A DNA stretch of 12,654 nt from Moraxellaceae bacterium (GTDB lineage: Bacteria; Pseudomonadota; Gammaproteobacteria; Pseudomonadales; Moraxellaceae). The position numbers and the translations under genes are program-made. The stretch covers positions 1 to 12,654 of the forward strand of contig JACKNZ010000033.1 in NCBI GenBank assembly GCA_024234595.1, written 5' to 3'. The notes under the pieces were generated by a model. The model was not told the origin of the DNA and did not search any database. It was given only the letters and a program-made list of their open reading frames with translations. Below are positions 6,613 through 12,654 of this stretch, piece by piece. The first letter of the stretch is position 1. Each line of letters opens with the position of its first letter.

Positions 6613-7563
6613 TTACTCAATCTCCAACTTTGGCAATCCATTGACAATTTTTAGGGTTTCTAAGCTAACGGTAATCACTCGTTGAAACAGTTCTAAAGGA
6701 TAGCGTGGGTTGTGCATGGTTTCGTTTGCCCAGTCGTTGGCATCGTTGATAATACCGCTATCTTTATGGGTGCTGACGGCTTGACGTTCAATCACCCATT
6801 CTAGGGCTGGTTTTCCATTCACAACATAGTCATACGCTTGTAGCGGTATGCCTGTTAGCGTGATTTTGCTGTTATAGACAACACTGGTTTTGTCGTGTTT
6901 TTCGCCATTTTTGCCTTTGGCAAATTTCATTTGAGTGACGTAAAAATCGTCTGATTTGAGTGTGTTTAGGTCACAGTTAAATTTGACGGCATAAGGCGTA
7001 ACGGTTTCGTAATTGATGTGCAGTTCTGCCAGTTGACGACCTGCTTTACTAAATGCCCAAAAGTCAGCGAGTTGTTTTACACGCGGTATGCGCGGTAGTT
7101 CTTTGGTAAGGTTATCGGCATATTTGCTTTTATATTCTTCGCTGTGCAGTAAGCCGTAAATGTAATAAAACAAGTCTTCTTTGCTGATGCTTTGGTCTTG
7201 GTAAAAGTCGGTAAAGTGTTTTAAGCCTGCGTCTGTGATGGCATCGCGGCGTGTATAGCCTGTTGTTGTGGGTGTGCTTGGCTCGTCAAATAGGCCGCCT
7301 TGTGGGGTTTGTTGGGTTGGTGTGTTGTTGACTTCGTAAAGGTATAGGGGGAAGCATTGGCCATTTGCTTGTAGCTGAATATCAGGTATTACGTTTGATA
7401 TAATTGCTGAGAAGGCTTTTGGTGTTCCTAAACCAGTCAATGCAATCACCCGATTTTTAACCGATGAATTAGGGAAAATATGGGGCATTTGATAACGACG
7501 CTGATTAAAGTCTTTATAAAATAAGTCCATGTTTTGTAAATGGTCGATAAAGCTCCAGTACAA
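6613..7563 (-). CDS. C-terminal (target-recognition) fragment of the Type ISP gene
   Basis: This open part continues the Type ISP protein. It begins in a segment resembling SLYRPF (read here as SLYWSFI), followed by FYKDFNQRRYQMPHIFP, which is typical of this family and of related methyltransferases just before the target-recognition domain. Later PLYLYEVN, DAGLKHFTDFYQ, FYYIYGLLHSEEY and LPRIPRV match the C-terminal domain of Type ISP and similar fused enzymes. The end (LEIE, TAA at 6613-6615) looks natural. The apparent first residue is a TTG that is an internal Leu in the intact gene, and no ribosome site precedes it. It is therefore unlikely to be translated on its own unless ribosomes restart. 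Confidence 0.8.
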   Translation of the reverse strand: MYWSFIDHLQNMDLFYKDFNQRRYQMPHIFPNSSVKNRVIALTGLGTPKAFSAIISNVIPDIQLQANGQCFPLYLYEVNNTPTQQTPQGGLFDEPSTPTTTGYTRRDAITDAGLKHFTDFYQDQSISKEDLFYYIYGLLHSEEYKSKYADNLTKELPRIPRVKQLADFWAFSKAGRQLAELHINYETVTPYAVKFNCDLNTLKSDDFYVTQMKFAKGKNGEKHDKTSVVYNSKITLTGIPLQAYDYVVNGKPALEWVIERQAVSTHKDSGIINDANDWANETMHNPRYPLELFQRVITVSLETLKIVNGLPKLEIE

Positions 7564-7976
7564 ACTCTGTTTGATTATTGCATAAAAATCGTCTAAATTA
7601 TTTTTTGACTAGAGTCCAACTAATTTTAGTATGCGTCAATATTGATAAACTATCAATTTTGGATATTGTCTTTACTTAGAATCACAAGCTAATGATAACG
7701 ACTTACTTCTTGATTATAAAAATCAATCATGCCTTGCATATTTTGAGTAAGTTTGATTTGAAAAGTTATAACACCAAGCATCCCGACTTGTTTTACGCCA
7801 TTTGAATAATTCTCAAAAATCACCACCGCATCTTTATCTTTTTATCTCCTAAACTATAAACTCACTAAAACTATCATCACGTTGATTTAACCAATCATTA
7901 TGAGCATCAGGCGTAATCGTTTGCCAACCATTAGCAGCGGTAATACCGTTAATGCTATGTAATTGGGTAATTTTTT

Positions 7977-10900
7977 CTACTTTTGCGCTTGGCTTAAATA
8001 ATCACCAATATCATAAAAGTAGATTTTACCATGTTCTGTAGCATTGGGATTTTTAACTAAAATACTAATTGCAACACCAGTGATGATATTGAATATATTA
8101 CCTCCCTCTTTTTTGGCTAAATCTCCATTTTTGCCTCGAATATCGCCTCTAAGACTAAAAATGTACAAACTACTAAATTCGTCCTCCAAACACTTTCTTA
8201 ACCCACTAGCAACATTAGAACTTATCCAACCTGCGTTTGTTATAAAGCCTACTATTCCAGCATCTTTAATGCGGTCACTTGCCCAACGTATCGCTCTAAT
8301 ATAAGAATCGTACAAGGCGTTTTTATTAGTGGCTTTAGAATGTTCGGCATAGGTACTGCGAATACGCTCATCTAAATGCGGATAACTAACATTGGCGTTA
8401 TTATCATTCGCACTTTCTTGCCCTGCCGAATAAGGCGGATTACCCATAATCACCTTAATATCCAAACTCTTTTGGCGTTTCCGTCTGGCACTGTTTTTAA
8501 CCAATAACTTATCAATCATGTCCTCTTTTTCGTACATCTGAAAAGTATCAGTCAAACAAATACCATTAAATGGGGCGTAATCATCTATAATAATATCGTG
8601 ATAAACCGCCTCAATGTTAATGGCAGCAATGTAATAAGCCAGTAACACCAACTCATTAGCGTGAATCTCGTTTTTATATTTATACGGTAATTGAGCATCT
8701 TTAATTAACCCACTTTGCAGCAAGCGCGTAATAAACGTGCCTGTACCTGTAAAGGGGTCAATAATATGCACATTCTTATCGCCCAAGGTTTGGCCAAATT
8801 CATTTTTAAGGGCATCGTTAACGCTATGAATAATAAAATCCACCACCTCCACAGGCGTATAAACAATGCCTAAACGCTCGGTCATTTTAGGAAAAGCATT
8901 TCTAAAAAACTTATCGTACAGCTCCACAACAATTTTTTGCTTACCTGTCGCACTATCAATGCCTTTGGCGCGTTCTTGCACACTGTCATAAAAGCGTTGT
9001 AGGGTGTCGGTTTCTTTGTGTAGTTGATGCTCATGCAGCTTGTCTAGCACATCCTGCATGGCTATGGACATCGGATTAAACTTGGCAAAACTGTAATCAC
9101 TAAATAAGGCATCAAACACTGGCTTGGTAATTAAATGCTGTGCCAACATCTCCACAATTTCACCATCGGTAATGGCGTTGTTGAGGTCATCACGCAATTC
9201 TTCGGCAAAGGCAGTAAACGCGGCTATTTCGGCGGTATTGTCGGGATTATCTAAAATGGCTTGAATACGGCTAATGTGAGTATTGGCAATTTTGGCAATA
9301 TCGTTTGCCCAATCTTCCCAATGTTGACGATTACCGCACTTTTGTACCACTTTGGCATAAATCGCACGTTCAATTTCACCGACTTCAAATTCCATTTCGT
9401 GCTGTTCGTGTGGGTTATTGTCAACTTTTTTACCAATACCAAAACTACCCTTGCCTGCTTGTTGGCGACTGGTTTTACCTTTGGTGAGTTTGGTTTTTGG
9501 ATTGATTTTGTCGGTAATGGCAATCACTTCCATTTTGGACAACATCTTGGCGTTAAGGTCTAAATCCATTTTGTTAATCATGGCATCAAAACGGTCATCG
9601 TGAGAACGTAACGCTTGTAAGACTTGCCAAACGACTTTGTAGGTTTTGTTGTCGTTAAGGGCTTCGTGTGGTTCTACACCAGCAGGAATAACCACAGGTA
9701 AAATCACATAACCGCGTTTTTTACCTTCGGCTTTACGCATCACACGGCCAACCGATTGCACTACGTCCACTTGACTATTACGCGGTGTTAAAAACAACAC
9801 AGCATCAAGGGCAGGTACATCCACACCCTCCGACAAACAACGCACATTAGACAAAATACGACAGGTACTTTCGGGCGTTTCTTCTTTCAGCCAAGTGAGT
9901 TTTTCTTCTTTTTGTGAGGCATTCATACTGCCATCAATGTGTTCGGCATGGCATTGCAAATAAGTGTCAATGGTTGCTTGTTGGGCTTCTTGTTCTTGAT
10001 AGGCTTCAACTACCGCTTGGAACATCTTGGCAATGTTTTTAGAGCTAACTTTGTGGGTATTGCCTTTGTAGCTAGGTTCAATTACCTGACAAAACGCCAC
10101 AGCACGACGCATGGGGTTTGGGTCGCCGATTAAATCTTCTTGTGTGCCTTGTTTAGATAAAGCCTTCCAACAACCGACAATTTTGGCGGCATCATCGACT
10201 TTAAGTTGGTTATCTTCATCTTTTAACAGGTTTTGTAATCGAGCGTTAATATGATTTTCGTCAACCGCTAAGACAATAACCTTGTAATCACACAATAACT
10301 CACGTTTAACCGCTTCTGAGAAGTTAATGGTATATAACTCATGGCCAAACAAAGCAGCGTTATCCATTGAGCATAAAGCAACGTTATCTTTATCGGCACT
10401 GGCTTTAGCCGCTTCGCCATAAATACGCGGTGTCGCGGTCATGTATAAGCGTTTTTGGGCGTGAATAAACTCGGCATCATGCACTTTAACAAAGTTAGAC
10501 TCATCGTCACCCTCAAAGGTTGCGCCTGTGGTACGGTGGGCTTCGTCACATATGACTAAATCAAACTCGGCCAGTTGATAAGCATTTTGAGCATCACTGA
10601 TGACGTTAATAGAGTGATAGGTACTAAAGACAACACTCATGTGGTCATCGTCATGGCGTTTAAGCATTTCTTCGGCTAAACGTTTGGCATCGGTAGTGGC
10701 TGGATAACGTAATTCATGGGCAAAGGTTTGCACAATGTCATCGTCTTTTTTACGTTTTTTGCCTACGTCACTGTCACTACAGACCGCAAAACTATGTAGG
10801 GGCGTTTCGCTTTCTTGCGTCCACTCGGTTAAGGTTTGCGACAATAACGACAAACTTGGCACTAAAAACAACACACGTTTGCCTTTGCCTGCTAATTTTT

Positions 10901-11519
10901 CAGAAATTTTTAAGCTAGTAAAAGTTTTACCTGTGCCACAGGCCATAATTAACTTGCCACGTTCGGCAGTGGCAAAACCTTGTTCTACGGCATTAATCGC
11001 AGTTTTTTGATGGTCACGTAATTGTTTTTTGGGCTTTAGGACAACTTCTTTTTTGGCTTGATACTGCGACCAATCAATTTGGCTATTTTCTAAATCATTT
11101 AAGTCTATTTTACTAACAGGAATGGTTTGATTTTGTAAAGCAGCTTCGGCGTGTTCGCTCCAGTGATTTGTGGTACTCACAATAATACGGTGACTAAAGT
11201 CTTTAGTACCTGATGCGGTAAAAAAGCTGTCTATGTCGCTTTTTTTGACGGTGTAATCTGGCGCATAAAACTTACATTGAATGGCGTGATACTCGTTGGT
11301 ATCGCGCGTTTTGGCCACCAAGTCTATGCCTGCATCTTTGGCATCTTTACCTTGTAATTTTGCCCATTGTGCATACGTCCATACATCGCTATACAAGTCT
11401 TTGTAGGTTGCCTCGTTGCGTAAATAAGTACAAAACAATTCCTCAAAGTAAGTACCTTTTTCACGTTCGGTTTGGGCAGCTTGGCGGTAAGTATTGAGTA
11501 AGCTATGAAAGGCCGTCAT
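7977..11519 (-). CDS. N-terminal 1180 residues of the Type ISP enzyme: nuclease, helicase, methyltransferase
   Basis: Numbered from the ATG at 11519, which has CAGGGAT 6 nt upstream (an earlier in-frame start at 11561 has no ribosome site). Seen: a Mrr-like PD-(D/E)xK nuclease with GIDL (Asp66) and QCK (Gln81, Lys83); SF2 translocase motifs ACGTGKT (193-199), CDEAH (324-328) and QSVGRVMR (588-595); a helical coupler region; methyltransferase motif I DPFTGTGTF starting at Asp921; and motif IV NPPY at 1027-1030. All catalytic residues are present. The frame ends early at YLSQAQK followed by TAG, inside an A-run where one more A would restore QKVEKI. No partner specificity or antirestriction gene is next to it, as expected for a single-gene system. 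Confidence 0.9.
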   Translation of the reverse strand: MTAFHSLLNTYRQAAQTEREKGTYFEELFCTYLRNEATYKDLYSDVWTYAQWAKLQGKDAKDAGIDLVAKTRDTNEYHAIQCKFYAPDYTVKKSDIDSFFTASGTKDFSHRIIVSTTNHWSEHAEAALQNQTIPVSKIDLNDLENSQIDWSQYQAKKEVVLKPKKQLRDHQKTAINAVEQGFATAERGKLIMACGTGKTFTSLKISEKLAGKGKRVLFLVPSLSLLSQTLTEWTQESETPLHSFAVCSDSDVGKKRKKDDDIVQTFAHELRYPATTDAKRLAEEMLKRHDDDHMSVVFSTYHSINVISDAQNAYQLAEFDLVICDEAHRTTGATFEGDDESNFVKVHDAEFIHAQKRLYMTATPRIYGEAAKASADKDNVALCSMDNAALFGHELYTINFSEAVKRELLCDYKVIVLAVDENHINARLQNLLKDEDNQLKVDDAAKIVGCWKALSKQGTQEDLIGDPNPMRRAVAFCQVIEPSYKGNTHKVSSKNIAKMFQAVVEAYQEQEAQQATIDTYLQCHAEHIDGSMNASQKEEKLTWLKEETPESTCRILSNVRCLSEGVDVPALDAVLFLTPRNSQVDVVQSVGRVMRKAEGKKRGYVILPVVIPAGVEPHEALNDNKTYKVVWQVLQALRSHDDRFDAMINKMDLDLNAKMLSKMEVIAITDKINPKTKLTKGKTSRQQAGKGSFGIGKKVDNNPHEQHEMEFEVGEIERAIYAKVVQKCGNRQHWEDWANDIAKIANTHISRIQAILDNPDNTAEIAAFTAFAEELRDDLNNAITDGEIVEMLAQHLITKPVFDALFSDYSFAKFNPMSIAMQDVLDKLHEHQLHKETDTLQRFYDSVQERAKGIDSATGKQKIVVELYDKFFRNAFPKMTERLGIVYTPVEVVDFIIHSVNDALKNEFGQTLGDKNVHIIDPFTGTGTFITRLLQSGLIKDAQLPYKYKNEIHANELVLLAYYIAAINIEAVYHDIIIDDYAPFNGICLTDTFQMYEKEDMIDKLLVKNSARRKRQKSLDIKVIMGNPPYSAGQESANDNNANVSYPHLDERIRSTYAEHSKATNKNALYDSYIRAIRWASDRIKDAGIVGFITNAGWISSNVASGLRKCLEDEFSSLYIFSLRGDIRGKNGDLAKKEGGNIFNIITGVAISILVKNPNATEHGKIYFYDIGDYLSQAQK

Positions 11520-11596
11520 TGTTATATCCCTGAGTAACAAAAAAATCGCGGTTGCAAGCATAAACGTACTTTTTAGAAATACAAATGACTTTTAGG

Positions 11597-11618
11597 TGTT
11601 TACACCACTGTTTACACC
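11597..11618. repeat. Two direct repeats TGTTTACACC, 12-bp period, upstream of the Type ISP gene
   Basis: Identical 10-mers at 11597-11606 and 11609-11618, flanked so that the outer AGGTGT and ACACCT also form an inverted pair. They lie 78-99 bp upstream of the restriction gene start, a usual place for a regulator site. Confidence 0.5.
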
Positions 11619-11841
11619 TGTTTTGCTGCGCGATGCTAACAGTAAAAAGCCGTTATCTGTCTGTGGACAGGTAAGGCATGGATAGCAAAAAAAGGCTAAT
11701 TTAGTGCGTACTTCCTTGCGTACTGACGTTTTGCGTACCAGTTTAAAGGTCTGTTTTTTGGTAACTGTCATTTCGCTGTCACCTAAACTGTCAACTACTT
11801 GTTTGTCACCTTTTTTACCAATGCTTAAATAGTCTTTTCGG

Positions 11842-11889
11842 TGCGTACTTCACTGCGCACTTCACTGCGCACTTCACTGCGCACTAAAT
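11842..11889. repeat. 12-bp tandem repeat (TGCGCACTTCAC), four units
   Basis: Units start at 11842 (TGCGTACTTCAC), 11854, 11866 and 11878. The last is half conserved. The core TGCGYAC recurs at 11705, 11717, 11732 and 11982 in the same orientation. On the minus strand the array codes for the VRSE repeats of the small ORF. It could instead be a protein-binding array. Confidence 0.8.
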
Positions 11890-11905
11890 TACTCACTGTG
11901 AACAT

Positions 11906-12325
11906 AACTGTTTTTATGCGATAAGTTATTTACTAAAATCCGAAGTATAAAAACACTAAGATTACACTAAGGTTTTTATCGTGCGTACTGCACCGAAAAC
12001 TAAAACGCATGATTTTTTTGGAATCAGTAAGAGGCAAAAATTGCCCGTTTTGTTTGTTTCCCGATTTTTTAGGCATCATATAAGCCTTAAAAACTGTCCA
12101 TTTTGTTCATTTTGCCAGTTTTTGGTACGCTATAAAAAACGGTGATATTACGGTGATATTAGGGCAAGATTAAGGCAAGTTTTTTATAATTTCGCCTCAC
12201 CATAAAAACGCCTTTTATACTTCGGAATCTCTTATTATCCTATCGCTAAAATATCAACTAAAGACTTACGCTAAAGGTCTGTTGTGTAGTTATGCGCCTT
12301 TATTCTGTCGCATATAAAAAAGGCA
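11906..12325. other. Repeat-rich intergenic stretch
   Basis: No gene is well supported. TCCGAAGTATAAAA at 11939-11952 returns as a perfect 14-bp inverted copy at 12214-12227, bounding a 289-bp interval. Within it, 12028-12059 and 12081-12112 are degenerate direct repeats 53 bp apart (about 23/32 identical), and an 11-bp tandem repeat lies at 12139-12160. A plus-strand GTG frame of 54 codons (11981-12145) with AAGG 8 nt upstream, and a minus-strand frame starting MMPKKSGNKQ (about 48 aa), occupy the same bases. Neither is convincing. Confidence 0.55.
12139..12160. repeat. 11-bp tandem repeat (ACGGTGATATT) x2
   Basis: Two identical adjacent copies, 12139-12149 and 12150-12160, in an AT-rich non-coding stretch. 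A looser pair, GGGCAAGATT and AAGGCAAGTT, follows directly. Confidence 0.7.
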
Positions 12326-12381
12326 AGTCTGCACAGAATCGCCACTATTACTTAAGTCATTTGGCGATTGTGTGCAGGACT
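12326..12381. repeat. Imperfect hairpin element, copy 2, after the cysteine-cluster gene
   Basis: Arms 12331-12344 and 12362-12375 pair except for a G-G mismatch at 12336 and 12370. The stem extends outward through AGTCT and AGGACT with one bulged G. The 17-nt loop contains ACTTAAGT (12350-12357). It is the partner of the copy at 151-195. On the minus strand it starts 8 nt after the stop of the cysteine-cluster gene and is followed after 4 nt by TTTTTT, so in this place it may also serve as a terminator. Confidence 0.75.
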
Positions 12382-12388
12382 ATTACTT

Positions 12389-12654
12389 TTAGGCGCATTG
12401 CTCTTTTATGATAAAACTCTCACATTTGCGTAAGGTATCAAGTAAAAAAACATCGCCTTCCATCATGCAATGTCCCCCATTGTCTTTAGGTTCTAAAAAA
12501 AGACAATCCACGCATTTTACAAGATTCCCGTACCGTAAAAGGTCAAGCGTGTTTATCTGTTGGCTTGTTTTGACTGGGGCAAAAAACGGGTCATTGTCGA
12601 ACGCGCTTAAATCTACGTCAAATTCGGGCGTTTCTTCTTGCTGTGGTGTGGTTA
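12389..12654 (-). CDS. C-terminal 87 residues of a protein with a cysteine cluster (5' end beyond the window)
   Basis: The frame is open from the right edge to the TAA at 12389-12391. After an acidic, Gln/Glu-rich stretch (PQQEETPEFDVDLSAFDNDP), a linker leads to a metal-binding-like cluster: KCVDCLFLEP, a Cys in GGHCMMEGD, and RKCESFIIKE, i.e. C-x2-C-x9-C-x12-C. Such C-x2-C ... C ... C-x2-F tails occur at the ends of mobilisation, replication and primase-type proteins of plasmids and phages, so the rest of the gene, to the right of this window, may be one of those. The function cannot be told from this end alone. The hairpin repeat lies 8 nt past its stop. Confidence 0.75.
   Translation of the reverse strand, partial: TTPQQEETPEFDVDLSAFDNDPFFAPVKTSQQINTLDLLRYGNLVKCVDCLFLEPKDNGGHCMMEGDVFLLDTLRKCESFIIKEQCA

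Larger units (their letters stand above)
6613..11519 (-). pseudogene. Type ISP restriction-modification gene, full length but frameshifted
   Basis: Type ISP enzymes (such as LlaGI and LlaBIII) carry nuclease, translocase, methyltransferase and target recognition on one chain of roughly 1,600 residues. They cut after head-on translocation between sites. Here the N-terminal 1180 residues and the C-terminal 316 residues are open. The 413 bp between them (7564-7976) still encodes family-typical sequence, but split over all three minus frames. In order I can read KVEKITQLHSINGI, DWLNQRDDSFSEFIV, GDKKDKDAVVIFENYSNGVK, TSRDAWCYNFSNQTYSK, NMQGMIDFYNQEVSRY and KISWT, each separated by a shift of one or two bases. 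Nothing large is missing, so this is small-indel decay or sequence error rather than deletion. As read, the protein would lack target recognition and neither cut nor methylate specifically. Confidence 0.85.
11592..11905 (-). pseudogene. Small ORF with Val-Arg-Ser-Glu repeats, one frameshift
   Basis: Two minus frames join into one sensible reading. The ATG at 11905 gives MFTVSNL, then three VRSE units, VRTEK, then a stop after KTI. One extra A in the run at 11835-11838 would continue into DYLSIGKKGDKQVVDSLGDS, EMTVTKKQTFKLVRKTSVRK, EVRTKLAFFCYPCLTCPQTD and so on to the TAA at 11592, about 104 residues in all. The protein is Lys/Arg- and Val-rich and ends in a Cys-rich stretch. No ribosome site is visible at the ATG, and I recognise no family. 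It ends 72 bp before the Type ISP start. It could be a chance frame formed by the repeated DNA, so treat it as tentative. Confidence 0.35.

Noticed and set aside
6440..6685. Plus-strand 81-codon frame
   Set aside because: Its end is opposite the C-terminal part of the Type ISP gene, and it has no ribosome site or recognisable content.
6613..7563. C-terminal part read as a separately evolved specificity subunit
   Set aside because: There is no ribosome site or proper start, and the sequence before it still encodes pieces of the joining region in other frames.
7741..7984. Frameshift runs read as phase-variation switches
   Set aside because: The runs are only 3-5 bases and several shifts are needed at once, so slipped-strand switching would not restore the gene in one step.
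9251..9603. Several frames of 60-100 codons on both strands within the restriction gene
   Set aside because: The Type ISP frame is open and motif-bearing throughout this part, so the others are shadows.
11842..11889. Tandem repeat read as a CRISPR array
   Set aside because: The units are adjacent 12-mers with no spacers, and no cas genes are present.

Overview
The window is an accessory-type region from a bacterium, most likely a mobile replicon (plasmid, or an integrated plasmid- or satellite-like element). The base composition is AT-leaning, the two DnaA boxes are perfect, and the genes resemble those of gammaproteobacterial or betaproteobacterial mobile elements. I cannot name a genus. 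Every gene I can support is on the minus strand, so the window reads right to left. There are no tRNAs, rRNAs, CRISPR arrays or recognisable transposases.

Right end (about 11590-12654): the 3' end of a gene with a cysteine cluster, followed by a striking imperfect hairpin (12326-12381). Then come about 480 bp rich in short direct and inverted repeats, and a small frameshifted ORF that codes for Val-Arg-Ser-Glu repeats. Middle (6613-11519): a Type ISP single-chain restriction-modification gene with an Mrr-like nuclease, an SF2 translocase and a gamma-type N6-adenine methyltransferase. It looks full length, but its reading frame is broken by several small indels within about 400 bp, just where the target-recognition part begins. 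Then 5319-6389: two small genes, one of a conserved phage/mobile-element type and one with a zinc ribbon, separated by an extended -10 promoter with a perfect hairpin operator candidate.

Replication module (1-5072): two coupled small genes of unknown function (61 and 76 aa); an AT-rich origin candidate with two perfect DnaA boxes, a 10-bp inverted repeat and a 12-bp palindrome; a probable rightward small-RNA unit ending in a strong terminator; a 10-bp tandem repeat; and a tightly coupled operon of an AlpA-like regulator, an 85-aa protein and a very large primase-helicase replication protein (more than 1154 aa) that runs off the left edge.

The most interesting signal is a pair of 45-bp imperfect hairpins, one inside the primase-helicase coding sequence (151-195) and one just after the cysteine-cluster gene (12331-12375). 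They share the loop, the lower stem and the same G-G mismatch. At four base-pair positions both sides have changed so that pairing is kept, which points to selection on the fold.
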